Notes under the pieces: model-generated
What the model was told of the DNA's origin: nothing
The model's database searches: none
Seen by the model: the letters and a program-made list of their open reading frames with translations, nothing else
Program-made: the position numbers and the translations under genes
Origin: Streptomyces sp. NRRL S-37
Lineage (GTDB): Bacteria; Actinomycetota; Actinomycetes; Streptomycetales; Streptomycetaceae
Assembly: GCF_000721605.1 (NCBI RefSeq)
Contig: NZ_JOIZ01000001.1
Span: forward strand, 372,001-436,000
DNA: 64,000 nucleotides
Direction of reading: 5' to 3'
Part shown: positions 15,880-24,115 of the stretch, piece after piece
How positions within the stretch are numbered: the stretch's first letter is position 1
How the letters are laid out: each line of letters opens with the position of its first letter

Positions 15880-16653
15880 TCACCCCGCTCCGGTGTCCGT
15901 CCCGCCGGCCGCGGTGCCCGCCGGCTCGGCCGGGCCGGGCTCGACGAAGCTGTACGGCGGCAGGGGGCCGTTCAGACGTACTTCGAGGTGGGGCAGGTCC
16001 TTGCGGGCCTGTTCCACCGCTTCCAGGAACTCCGCCGCCGCATCCCGCTTCACCAGGTACGACACGTTGGCGAGCCAGCCCGTGGACTCGGGGCCCACGC
16101 TCACCGCGTCGGCGACCGGTTCCAGGACGCGCTCCAGCGCGACGGCGTCCTCGGCCTCCTTGGCCTTGACGGCGGCGGCGACCATCTCACCGAGCTGGAT
16201 CTTCTGCTCGTAACTGCCGCCGCCGGACTTCCGGTTGGCCTCTGCGAGGGCGCGGATCTCCGGATTGCCGGCCATCACGTGGTGCAGGACGGCGTCCTCG
16301 ACGTGGTTGGCCTTGACGTTGTACTCGACCCGGCCGTCCAGGGCCCGCAGCCGCTCCGCGTAGTGCTCGGCGCGCTCGGCGAGGACACCGGTGACGGCGT
16401 CGTCGTCCGCGGCGACGCTGCCGAAGCGCATGGGCAGCACACAGCCGGCCGCGCCGGCCTCGCTGAGCACGTTCTGGTGGGCGAGCAGCTCCCTGCGCTT
16501 GGGACGCAGGCCCTCGGGGGCGTCACTGACCAGGGCGGCCAGTTCGCCCACGCGCAGGACGCGCACCGGAAGCTGCGGGTCGCCGACACCGTCCACACCC
16601 TCGGGAAGGCCGGGGTGCGAGGCCGCCGTGATGCCGTAGACGTACGTGCTCAC
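15880..16653 (-). CDS. gvpF: Gas vesicle protein GvpF (GvpF/L family)
   Basis: A 257-aa protein starting at a GTG (STYVYGITAASHPGL) that overlaps the gvpA stop. It has the GvpF hallmarks GCVLPMRFGSVAADDDAV, the Glu/Lys-rich central helix (KIQLGEMVAAAVKAKEAEDA), NVSYLVKRDAAAEFLEAVE, and the closing VRLNGPLPPYSFVE motif. The C-terminus adds a Pro/Gly/Thr-rich tail. It binds GvpA and probably starts wall assembly. It shares the overall fold with gvpL. Confidence 0.94.
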   Translation of the reverse strand: MSTYVYGITAASHPGLPEGVDGVGDPQLPVRVLRVGELAALVSDAPEGLRPKRRELLAHQNVLSEAGAAGCVLPMRFGSVAADDDAVTGVLAERAEHYAERLRALDGRVEYNVKANHVEDAVLHHVMAGNPEIRALAEANRKSGGGSYEQKIQLGEMVAAAVKAKEAEDAVALERVLEPVADAVSVGPESTGWLANVSYLVKRDAAAEFLEAVEQARKDLPHLEVRLNGPLPPYSFVEPGPAEPAGTAAGGTDTGAG

Positions 16654-17084
16654 TCCTGCTCCTCCTTCCGGCGGGCCGAGGTGCTCTTGCGGGCCCGCGG
16701 CCGTGACTCGGTCTCGCGCTCGGAACCGTCCTCACGCGCCTGCTTGAAGGCACCGGATATGGTCTCGGCTGCGCCGGACAGCGCTCCCTTCGACTTGCCG
16801 CGGGCGCCGGACTCGGTGACCTCACCGACGATCTCGGGCAGACCCGGGCTCTTGCGGGGACCCGCCTCCAGGTCGAGGCGGTTGCACGCCTCGGCGAAGC
16901 GGAGATAGGTGTCGACGCTGGCGACGACGACACGGACGTCAATCTTGAGAATCTCGATGCCGACCAGGGACACGCGCACGAAGGCGTCGATGACGAGCCC
17001 CCTGTCCAGAACAAGTTCAAGCACGTCGTAGAGGCCGCTGCTGCCGCCTCCACCACCGGTCTGCTGTGCCGGTACGACTGTCAT
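16650..17084 (-). CDS. gvpA: Gas vesicle structural protein GvpA (extended form)
   Basis: A 144-aa protein with a strong AGGAGG site before the ATG; upstream in-frame codons are Pro/His-rich and rejected. Residues about 17-65 hold the wall-forming core: GLYDVLELVLDRGLVIDAFV, then RVSLVGIEILKIDVRVVVAS, then VDTYLRFAEA. Cyanobacterial and haloarchaeal GvpA are near 70-80 aa. Here a charged tail of about 70 residues follows, ending in an Arg/Ser/Glu-rich stretch. The tail may keep the vesicle surface soluble or bind other Gvp proteins. Confidence 0.93.
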   Translation of the reverse strand: MTVVPAQQTGGGGGSSGLYDVLELVLDRGLVIDAFVRVSLVGIEILKIDVRVVVASVDTYLRFAEACNRLDLEAGPRKSPGLPEIVGEVTESGARGKSKGALSGAAETISGAFKQAREDGSERETESRPRARKSTSARRKEEQE

Positions 17085-17130
17085 GCCGACTTTTCCTCCT
17101 TGTCTGTGGGTGTGGGTCCACTTGGGCGGC

Positions 17131-17502
17131 CTACCGGCCGCCGGGCCGATGTGCGTCGGCCCGCCCACGCTCGTAGCGGCGGACGCGCCGGTACCCGGTG
17201 AGCTCGCCGTCGGAGTCCAGCTCGACCTGGTAACTCGCCATCAGGCTCATCGTGTCGGGCACCCGCTCGAGTTCGAGGACCTCCACCTCCAGCGCCCAGC
17301 CCTCCTCCGTCTGCTCGAAGGACGACACGGACTCGGCCTCCATCCCCGTGAGCTCCGCGAGCTGGCCGCGCGCCCGGCGCAACAGCTCCATCGGGCTCGG
17401 CGGTTTGGCGGTTCGGGTGCTGTCCGTTTTCTTGTGGGATTCTTGCGAGTCCCGGGTTTCCTGTGAATCTTGTGACTCTTCGGTGTTCTTTGTGTTCGAC
17501 AT
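17131..17502 (-). CDS. gvpO: Gas vesicle protein GvpO
   Basis: A 123-aa protein and first gene of the cluster. The N-terminus is a Ser/Gln/Glu/Lys-rich flexible segment. The C-terminal part, LLRRARGQLAELTGMEAESV, then EEGWALEVEVLELERVPDTM and YQVELDSDGELTGYRRVRRY, is the GvpO domain. A GGGGGAGG site 5-8 nt upstream favours the ATG at 17502 over the GTG two codons earlier. The cluster promoter should lie in the roughly 108 bp upstream, but I could not assign hexamers with confidence. Confidence 0.92.
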   Translation of the reverse strand: MSNTKNTEESQDSQETRDSQESHKKTDSTRTAKPPSPMELLRRARGQLAELTGMEAESVSSFEQTEEGWALEVEVLELERVPDTMSLMASYQVELDSDGELTGYRRVRRYERGRADAHRPGGR

Positions 17503-17610
17503 GGCCACCTCCCCCTTCGTGTGGCCGCAAGTGTGTTCGCCAAACCTCTGTGCGCTCAGCCGTTCCCCACGGCCGGGCCTCGCGCCCGGTCGGCAGGGGG
17601 CCGGCGCCGC

Positions 17611-18537
17611 TCAGTCCCGCAGTGCGGCCAGCCGGCGGCGGGCCGGTCCGAGGGAGCGGCCCCGGCCCGGCAGGCCGGCCCAGGGGTCGGTGCGGGCCTG
17701 CTCGACGGCGTCGGCGACGGTCCAGCGGCGGGCGTGCAGGTCCGGGTCGCCGAGCTGGTCCCAGGAGACGGGCACGGCGACGGGAGCGCCGGGCAGGGCG
17801 CGGACCGTGTAGGGCGCGACGGCGGTCTGCGCGTAGGCGTTGCGCTGCACGTCGAGGTAGAGCCGGTCACCGCGGTCCTTCTTGCGGGCGGCGGTGGTGA
17901 GCCGGTCGGGGTGGGCGGCGGCGAGGGTGTCGGCGGCCTCGCGGGCGAAGGCGCGTACGTCGTCGAAGTCCTGGGTCCCGCTCAGCGGCACGACGACGTG
18001 CAGCCCCCGGGAGCCGGTGGTCATCAGGGCGGACGGCAGTTCCAGCTCGTCCAGCAGCTCCCTCAGCAGCCGTGCGGCCTCCCGCACCGTCTCGAAGTCG
18101 TCACCGGAGGGGTCCAGGTCGAACACCAGCCGGTCCGGGTGGTCGGTCCGGTCGGTGCGGGACAGCCAGCGGTGCAGGGTGATGCTCGCCTGGTCGACGA
18201 GGTAGAGGAGGGTGGCGGTATCGTCGCACACGGTGTGCGTGACGGTGCCGTCCTCCTTGGCGACCTCGGCGCGGGTGATCCAGTCCGGGTAGCCGTCCGG
18301 GGTGTTCTTCTGCATGAACGTGGGGCCGTCGATGCCGTCCGGGCGCCGGTCCAGCATCAGCGGGCGGCCCCGCAGGTGCGGCAGCATGAACGGGGCGACG
18401 GCCCGGTGGTAGTCGACGAGGTCGCCCTTGGTGTACTCCCCGGTGCTCCCGCCGCCGGGGAAGAGCACCTTCCCCGGCCTGCGGATCTCCACCGAGCGAC
18501 GGCCGGCCCGTACGGTGCGCGCACCGTCGCCGCTCAC
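17611..18537 (-). CDS. Stand-alone LigD polymerase (PrimPol) domain protein
   Basis: A 308-aa protein matching the polymerase module of the bacterial NHEJ ligase LigD, with no ligase or nuclease domain. Visible motifs are RRPGKVLFP at the N-terminus, FMQKNTPDGYPDWI, LVFDLDPSGDDFE (the DxD metal site), SRGLHVVVPL and GDRLYLDVQRNAYAQTAVAPYTVR. Such enzymes add ribonucleotides and fill gaps during end joining. The GTG overlaps the transketolase stop. No Ku or ATP-dependent ligase is in the window, so partners must be elsewhere. Confidence 0.88.
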   Translation of the reverse strand: MSGDGARTVRAGRRSVEIRRPGKVLFPGGGSTGEYTKGDLVDYHRAVAPFMLPHLRGRPLMLDRRPDGIDGPTFMQKNTPDGYPDWITRAEVAKEDGTVTHTVCDDTATLLYLVDQASITLHRWLSRTDRTDHPDRLVFDLDPSGDDFETVREAARLLRELLDELELPSALMTTGSRGLHVVVPLSGTQDFDDVRAFAREAADTLAAAHPDRLTTAARKKDRGDRLYLDVQRNAYAQTAVAPYTVRALPGAPVAVPVSWDQLGDPDLHARRWTVADAVEQARTDPWAGLPGRGRSLGPARRRLAALRD

Positions 18538-20381
18538 GACACGATCGCCTCCCCCACCAGCAGCCGGCCGGCCGCCGCGATCGACTCCGCGTCGATGCCG
18601 GCGGCACGCAGCTGCTCCTCCGGGGAGGCCGAACCCGGCATCTCGCGCACGGCAAGGCGCACCAGGCGCGGTACGGGGCTCCCGTCGGCGAAGGCCTCCG
18701 CGACCGCGTCCCCGAGGCCGCCCTCCGGGTGGTGGTCCTCCACCGTCACCAGGCAGCCGGTCTCCTCGGCGGCCGTGCGCAGCGTCTCCCGGTCGACCGG
18801 CTTCACCGAGTACAGGTCGATCACCCGCACGGCGATGCCCTCTCCCTCCAGGGCCTCCGCGGCGGCCAGCGCCTCGGGCACGGTGACGCCCGCCGCGACG
18901 AGGGTGAGCCGGTCGCGGCCGGAGGAGCGCAGGACCTTGCTGCCGCCGACGGGGAACTCCTCGTCGGGGCCGTAGATCACCTCGCTCGCGCCACGCGAGG
19001 TGCGCAGGTAGCGGATGCCGTCCAAGCCGGCCATCGCGGCGACCAGCCGCGCGGTCTGGTTGGCGTCGCACGGGTACAGCACGGTCGAGCCGTGCACCGC
19101 CCGCATCATCGCCAGGTCCTCCAGGCCCATCTGGCTGGGGCCGTCCTGGCCGATGGCGACGCCCGCGTGCGAGCCGACGAGGTTGATCCCGGAGCCGCTG
19201 ACCGACGCCATGCGGATGAAGTCGTGGGCGCGGGTGAGGAAGGCCGCGAAGGTGGCGGCGTACGGCAGCCGGCCGCGCGTGGCCATGCCGACCGCCGCGG
19301 CGACCATCTGCTGCTCGGCGATGTAGCACTCGAAGTAGCGCTCGGGGTGTTCCTTGGCGAAGGCCTCCGCGCGGGTGGAGTCGCCGACCTCCCCGTCGAG
19401 GGCGACGACGTCGCCGCGCGCGGTGCCGAGGGCGGCCAGCGCCTCGCCGAAGGCGTTGCGGGTGGCCACCTCCTCGCCCTTGTCCCAGCGGGGCAGGTCG
19501 GGCCGCCCGGTGTGCCCGGCGGGCGGCGCCCCGTCGGCGGACGGGGCCTCCACCCGGATGCGCAGGTCGCGGGGGCCGCCGAGCTCGGCGATGGCCTCCT
19601 CGGCGTCGGGCAGCGGCTTGCCGTGCAGTCCCTCGCGGTCCTGGACCGCCTCGACGCCCTTGCCCTTGAGGGTGCGGGCGAGGATCGCGGTGGGCTGGCC
19701 CTGGGTGGACAGGGCCTCCCCGTAGGCGCGGTCGACGGCGTCCACGTCGTGGCCGTCCACTTCGACGGTGTGCCAGCCGAAGGCCTGGAAGCGGCGGGCG
19801 TAGACGTCCAGGTCGTGGCCGTGCCGGGTGGGGCCGCGCTGCCCGAGCCGGTTGACGTCCACGATCAGCGTGAGGTTGTCCAGGTGTTCGTACGCGGCGT
19901 GCTCGGCGGCCTCCCAGACGGAGCCCTCGGCCAGTTCGCTGTCGCCGCACAGCACCCACACCCGGTAGCCGGCGTGGTCGAGCCGCTTCCCGGCCAGCGC
20001 GATGCCGACGCCGACGGGGAGCCCCTGGCCGAGCGAGCCGGTGGCCGTCTCGATCCAGGGCAGCCGGCGGGGGGTGGGGTGCCCTTCGAGGCGGCTGCCG
20101 TTCTTGCGGAAGGTGAGCAGTTCCTCGTCGTCGATGGCGCCGGCCGCCTTGTAGACGGCGTACATCAGGGGCGAGGCATGGCCCTTGGAGAGGATGAAGC
20201 GGTCGTTGCCCGGGTGGTCGGGACGCTCGAAGTCGTAGCGGAGGTGGCGGGCGAACAGCACGGCCGTCAGGTCCGCCGCGGACATCGACGACGTGGGGTG
20301 CCCGGAGCCCGCGGCGGCCGCGGCGCGGACACTGTCCACCCTCAACTGCTGCCCGAGCTCGACGAGTTCACCGGTGCTCAT
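18534..20381 (-). CDS. tkt: Transketolase (short, animal-like type)
   Basis: A 615-aa thiamine-diphosphate enzyme carrying both halves in one chain. The N-terminal part has AAAAGSGHPTSSMSAADLTAV, RFILSKGHASPLMYAVY, TGSLGQGLPVGVGIALAGK and the cofactor motif VLCGDSELAEGS through LTLIVDVNRLGQ. The pyrimidine half has YFECYIAEQQMVAAAVGMA with the catalytic Glu. At about 615 aa, and with an H-x-D-like pattern, it resembles the vertebrate form rather than the roughly 670-aa bacterial TktA. It moves two-carbon units in the pentose phosphate pathway. It is coupled to its neighbours by 4-nt overlaps on both sides. Confidence 0.9.
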   Translation of the reverse strand: MSTGELVELGQQLRVDSVRAAAAAGSGHPTSSMSAADLTAVLFARHLRYDFERPDHPGNDRFILSKGHASPLMYAVYKAAGAIDDEELLTFRKNGSRLEGHPTPRRLPWIETATGSLGQGLPVGVGIALAGKRLDHAGYRVWVLCGDSELAEGSVWEAAEHAAYEHLDNLTLIVDVNRLGQRGPTRHGHDLDVYARRFQAFGWHTVEVDGHDVDAVDRAYGEALSTQGQPTAILARTLKGKGVEAVQDREGLHGKPLPDAEEAIAELGGPRDLRIRVEAPSADGAPPAGHTGRPDLPRWDKGEEVATRNAFGEALAALGTARGDVVALDGEVGDSTRAEAFAKEHPERYFECYIAEQQMVAAAVGMATRGRLPYAATFAAFLTRAHDFIRMASVSGSGINLVGSHAGVAIGQDGPSQMGLEDLAMMRAVHGSTVLYPCDANQTARLVAAMAGLDGIRYLRTSRGASEVIYGPDEEFPVGGSKVLRSSGRDRLTLVAAGVTVPEALAAAEALEGEGIAVRVIDLYSVKPVDRETLRTAAEETGCLVTVEDHHPEGGLGDAVAEAFADGSPVPRLVRLAVREMPGSASPEEQLRAAGIDAESIAAAGRLLVGEAIVS

Positions 20382-21850
20382 GAGTCTCCTTCGGTGGGGC
20401 GGTCGGTGCGCTTGACGGGCCCGGGCGCGACATCGGGACCGGGCGGCGGCTGATCGGGGGGCGGGGTGACGGCGGGCCGGTCCTTCGCGGGCTCACCACC
20501 GGGCTGCTTCTTCGCGGGCTCGCCTCCGGACGGCTGTCCCCGCCCCGGCTCGCCCGGCACCCGCGCCAGTTCCGGTGACGCCGTGTCCAGCGGCACCGAC
20601 CAGGACCGTACGAGCCCCAACTGGACGGCCTGACGCGGCAGTACGGCGTCGAGGAGCCAGTCGGCGGCGACGCGCACCCGGTTGCCCGGCATCGCCGCGA
20701 GGTGGTAGCCGCGGGCGACCGCTCCCGCCGCCGGCCCGGACAGGTTCACGCCGAGCGGGTTGGCGGCGGCCTTGACGCCGCCCAGGTCCACCACGAACCC
20801 CATGTCCTTGTGCCGGTAGGCGCGCCGCTCACCGTCGCCGAACGACGCGGCGATGTTGTGCGCGCACACCTTGCCCTGCCGCCAGGCGTGCTGCGCGGTC
20901 ATCGGGGTGAACGAGCCGGGCTTCTCCAGGTCGGGCACCGCGGCGGCGTCCCCGCAGGCGAACACCTCGGGCCGGCCCGGCACCTGAAGGTGCGGGTCGA
21001 CGAGCAGCCGGCCGCGTTCCATGGGCAGTCCGAGGGACTCGGCGAGCGGGTCGGGGCGCACGCCCACGCACCACACCAGGGTCTTGGTGTCGACGAACTC
21101 CCCGTCGGTCAGCAGCACTCCGTCGTGCGTGGCCTCCTTCACGGAGGTACCCATCCGCACGTCCACGCCCCGTTCCCGCAGCACGGTGTCCGCGGTGCGG
21201 GAGAGGCGTTCGTCCAGTTCGGGCAGGACCCGGTCGGCGATGTCCAGGAGCAGCCAGCGCGGGCGCATCCCGGTCCGCATCGGATGCCTGGCGACCTGCG
21301 CGTCGGTGAAGAGCTGCCCGTGCGCGGCGACTTCGGTGCCGGTGTAGCCGGCGCCGACCACGACGAACGTACAGCGGGCGGCGCAGTTCTTGGGGTCGTC
21401 CGCGGCGGCGAGCTCCACCTGCCGGGTCACGTGGTCGCGCAGGTACAGCGCCTCGGGCAGGCCGCGGAAGCCGTGGGCGTGCTCGGCGACACCGGGGATC
21501 GGCAGCAGCTTGTTGACGCTGCCGGCCGCGAGGACCAGCCGGTCGTAGTCGAGGGTGCCGCCCTCGCCCTCGGGTCCGGTGTAGTGGACCTGCCGCGCGT
21601 CGAGGTCGATGCGGTCGGACTCCCCCAGCACCAGCTTCACGTGCGGCAGCGTGCCGGAGAGGGAGACGGTGACCCGGCGGGGTTCCAGGACGCCGGCGGC
21701 GACCTGGGGCAGCAGGGGCAGGTACAGGAAGTAGTCGGTCGGGTTGAGCAGGACGATCTCGGCGCGGCCACGGGCCCTTTTGGAGAGCGTCCGGGCCGTG
21801 CGGTACCCGGCGAAGCCGGCACCGACGATCACAATACGAGGTCGACTCAC
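20378..21850 (-). CDS. NAD(P)/FAD-dependent oxidoreductase, NDH-2-like
   Basis: A 490-aa flavoprotein. Residues 1-20 hold VSRPRIVIVGAGFAGYRTA (FAD-binding Rossmann motif). FVVVGAGYTGTEVAA is the NAD(P)H-binding motif and VFACGDAAAVPD the second FAD motif. It resembles single-subunit type II NADH dehydrogenases that feed menaquinone. The C-terminal 75 or so residues are a Pro/Gly/Lys-rich tail with repeated EPAK(K/D) units and no fold I recognise. A GGAGGCGAACC site before the GTG fixes the start. First gene of a coupled operon with tkt and the LigD polymerase. Confidence 0.87.
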   Translation of the reverse strand: MSRPRIVIVGAGFAGYRTARTLSKRARGRAEIVLLNPTDYFLYLPLLPQVAAGVLEPRRVTVSLSGTLPHVKLVLGESDRIDLDARQVHYTGPEGEGGTLDYDRLVLAAGSVNKLLPIPGVAEHAHGFRGLPEALYLRDHVTRQVELAAADDPKNCAARCTFVVVGAGYTGTEVAAHGQLFTDAQVARHPMRTGMRPRWLLLDIADRVLPELDERLSRTADTVLRERGVDVRMGTSVKEATHDGVLLTDGEFVDTKTLVWCVGVRPDPLAESLGLPMERGRLLVDPHLQVPGRPEVFACGDAAAVPDLEKPGSFTPMTAQHAWRQGKVCAHNIAASFGDGERRAYRHKDMGFVVDLGGVKAAANPLGVNLSGPAAGAVARGYHLAAMPGNRVRVAADWLLDAVLPRQAVQLGLVRSWSVPLDTASPELARVPGEPGRGQPSGGEPAKKQPGGEPAKDRPAVTPPPDQPPPGPDVAPGPVKRTDRPTEGDS

Positions 21851-21992
21851 GGTTCGCCTCCGGCGCTGTCGCGGACGTCGGGAGACTTCCGCGTCCCCCT
21901 GACCGGGTCCGCCAAACGTCCGCCGGTTTCCGCCGGGCCCCCCGGGTACCCGGTCCGGGACCCGAACCGCCCACGTCACGGAGGCGCCCCCC

Positions 21993-22955
21993 ATGCCCGA
22001 GTACGGCTATTTCCTCTCGTGCGAGCAGTACGGTCCCGCCGAGCTGATCGAGCAGGCGCGGATGGCCGAGCAGGCCGGGTTCCAGGCCCTGTGGATCTCG
22101 GACCACTACCATCCGTGGAACGACGAACAGGGGCAGAGCCCGTTCGTGTGGTCGGTGATCGGCGCGCTGTCCGAGGCGGTGTCGCTGCCGGTGGGGACGG
22201 CGGTGACCTGCCCGACCGTGCGGACGCACCCGGCGGTGGTGGCGCAGGCGGCGGCCACGGCCGCGGTGATGTCGCCGGGGGGGTTCCGGCTGGGCGTGGG
22301 CACGGGCGAGGCCCTGAACGAGCACATCCTCGGAGACCACTGGCCGCCCGCGCACGTACGGCTGGAGATGCTGGAGGAGGCCATCCAGGTGATGCGCCGG
22401 CTGTTCTCCGGCGAGGAGGTCAACCACCACGGCACGCACTACACGGTGGAGAACGCCCGCCTGTACACCGTGCCGGACGAGCCCGTGCCGATCGACATCT
22501 CGGGCTTCGGGCCGGCGGCGACCAAGCTCGCCGCCCGGGTCGGCGACGGCTACATCACGATGATGCCGGACGCCCCGATGGTGGAGCAGTACCGCAAGGG
22601 CGGGGGCGGCGGCAAACCGGTCAGCGGCGGCACCAAGGTCTGCTACGGCACCGACCGCGACGCGTGCGTGCGCACCGTGCACCGGCTGTGGGCGAACGAG
22701 CTGCTGCCCGGCGAACTGGGCCAGGTGCTGCCCTCGCCCAGGCACTTCGAGCAGGCGCAGACGCTGGTCACCGAGGACATGGTGCGGGAGAACCGGGTGT
22801 GCGGCGACGACGTGGACGAGCACGTCGCCGAGCTCCGCCGGTTCGCCGACGCGGGTTTCGACCGTGTCTACGTCAACCAGATCGGCCCCGACCTGCGCGG
22901 TTTCTTCGACTTCTACCGCACCAAGGTGCTGCCGCGACTCCAGCAGACCGGCTGA
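21993..22955 (+). CDS. LLM-class F420-dependent oxidoreductase
   Basis: A 320-aa TIM-barrel protein of the luciferase-like monooxygenase class. EYGYFLSCEQYGPAELIEQA and ALWISDHYHPWNDEQGQSPF resemble F420-dependent glucose-6-phosphate dehydrogenase-type proteins. GFRLGVGTGEALNEHILGDHWP and IDISGFGPAATKLAARVGDG cover the F420 phosphate-binding regions. Substrate is not deducible. The ATG is divergent from the NDH-2-like gene. The stop lies inside a tandem 8-bp repeat. Confidence 0.88.
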   Translation: MPEYGYFLSCEQYGPAELIEQARMAEQAGFQALWISDHYHPWNDEQGQSPFVWSVIGALSEAVSLPVGTAVTCPTVRTHPAVVAQAAATAAVMSPGGFRLGVGTGEALNEHILGDHWPPAHVRLEMLEEAIQVMRRLFSGEEVNHHGTHYTVENARLYTVPDEPVPIDISGFGPAATKLAARVGDGYITMMPDAPMVEQYRKGGGGGKPVSGGTKVCYGTDRDACVRTVHRLWANELLPGELGQVLPSPRHFEQAQTLVTEDMVRENRVCGDDVDEHVAELRRFADAGFDRVYVNQIGPDLRGFFDFYRTKVLPRLQQTG

Positions 22956-22969
22956 CCGGCTGACCGGCT
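22946..22969. repeat. 8-bp tandem repeat across the F420 oxidoreductase stop codon
   Basis: Three copies of GACCGGCT run from 22946; the first junction creates the in-frame TGA at 22953. Extra copies lie just downstream. This is the second case in the window of tandem duplication at a stop codon. Confidence 0.85.
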
Positions 22970-23092
22970 GACCACGAAAGGACGGACCGACGCCGGAACC
23001 GCACCGCCTCGGCGTCCGTGTCCCCACCGTGCCGGCCGACGCCCCCGAGGCCGGCTCCCCTTGCCGCGGCGGCCCCAACTAGGCTCGTCCGC

Positions 23093-23440
23093 ATGGAGAT
23101 TCTGGGTGCCACACTGCGTGTCTGCGTCGACGACATCGAGACCGCCATCCCCTTCTACGAGCGGCTGGCGGGCGGCAGGGCCCTCCGGTTCGAGCGGGGC
23201 GGCGTCCAGGTCGCCGCGGTCGGCTGCTTCCTGCTGATGAGCGGTCCCGCAGCCGAACTGGACGTGCTGCGCAGGGTCGCCGCGACCCTGGCGGTCAAGG
23301 ACGTCGAGGAGACCGGCCGGGTGCTCGCGGAGATGGGCGCCGACATCCTCGCGGGCCCGCTCCCCACCCCCGTGGGCCGCAACCTCATCGCCCGGCACCC
23401 GGACGGGGCGGTCTACGAGTACGCGGACCGCCACTCCTGA
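23093..23440 (+). CDS. VOC (glyoxalase/bleomycin-resistance) family protein
   Basis: A 115-aa single-domain vicinal-oxygen-chelate protein: LGATLRVCVDDIETAIPFYERLAG opens the first beta-alpha-beta unit and NLIARHPDGAVYEYADR closes the second. The last part carries the metal-site Glu position of many VOC proteins. No substrate can be assigned. Start is the ATG at the domain boundary. Confidence 0.75.
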   Translation: MEILGATLRVCVDDIETAIPFYERLAGGRALRFERGGVQVAAVGCFLLMSGPAAELDVLRRVAATLAVKDVEETGRVLAEMGADILAGPLPTPVGRNLIARHPDGAVYEYADRHS

Positions 23441-23501
23441 CACGCCCGGTCACGGCGCGGGCCTCCGCCTCCGCACGGGGAACCGGGCACGGGGCCGGGC
23501 G

Positions 23502-24056
23502 TCAACGGCCCGCCGTCATCTCGCTGGTGATCGCCCAGCGCTGGTGGTCGCGCCAGGCGCCGTCGATGAAGAGCATCTTCGGCGAGAAGCCCTCCAGGCG
23601 GAACCCGCAGGCGCGGGCGAGGGCGATGGAAGCGGCGTTGCCGGGCTGTACGTTGATCTCCAGGCGGTGCAGCCGCATCGGGCCGAAGGCGTACCGCACC
23701 ACGAGGTCCAGGCCCTCGCGCATCAGTCCGCGCCCGGCCGCGTGCGTGAAGGCGCCGTAACCCAGCGCACCGCACAGGAAGCCGCCCTCGACGATGTTGT
23801 TGATGTTGATGAACCCGGCGAGGGCGCCGTCCGCCTCCTTCTCGCAGACCAGGAACCCCGCCTTGGTGGGATCCTCGATCAGCCGCCCCGCGTACGCGGC
23901 GTACGCGCTCTGGCTGTCCGGCGGGAACAGCCAGGGGTGGTGGAGGTCCTTGCTCTCCCGGGCGCGGGCGGTGAACTCGGCGCCGTCCGCGTGGGTGAAG
24001 TGACGGAGCCCCACGCGGCGGCCTTCGGCGAGGTAGCGGGAAGCGGTGTGCGGCAC
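23502..24056 (-). CDS. GNAT acetyltransferase, RimJ/RimL-like
   Basis: A 184-aa GNAT-fold protein. RRVGLRHFTHADGAEFTARA begins the fold. GFININNIVEGGFLCGALGYGAF, then GRGLMREGLDLVVRYAF, includes the acetyl-CoA pyrophosphate loop in degenerate form. INVQPGNAASIALARACGFRLEG is the C-terminal RimJ signature. The family acetylates protein N-termini or small amines. Downstream are the peptidase operon genes, read in the same direction but across a gap with no shared signal I can see. Confidence 0.85.
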   Translation of the reverse strand: MPHTASRYLAEGRRVGLRHFTHADGAEFTARARESKDLHHPWLFPPDSQSAYAAYAGRLIEDPTKAGFLVCEKEADGALAGFININNIVEGGFLCGALGYGAFTHAAGRGLMREGLDLVVRYAFGPMRLHRLEINVQPGNAASIALARACGFRLEGFSPKMLFIDGAWRDHQRWAITSEMTAGR

Positions 24057-24115
24057 CCCGCCACCCTACGACGGGCCCGCGCGCGACGCGTGCCGGTCGG
24101 CTCGACGCCGGTTCG

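Noticed and set aside
16650..17168. A longer GvpA starting at 17168
   Set aside because: The extra 28 residues are Pro/His/Thr-rich, overlap the gvpO end region, and lack a ribosome-binding site. The ATG at 17084 has a strong one.
17503..17610. A SigF-type promoter (GTTT then GGGTAT-like) for the gas vesicle cluster
   Set aside because: A GTTT is present upstream of gvpO, but I could not find a fitting -10 at the right spacing.
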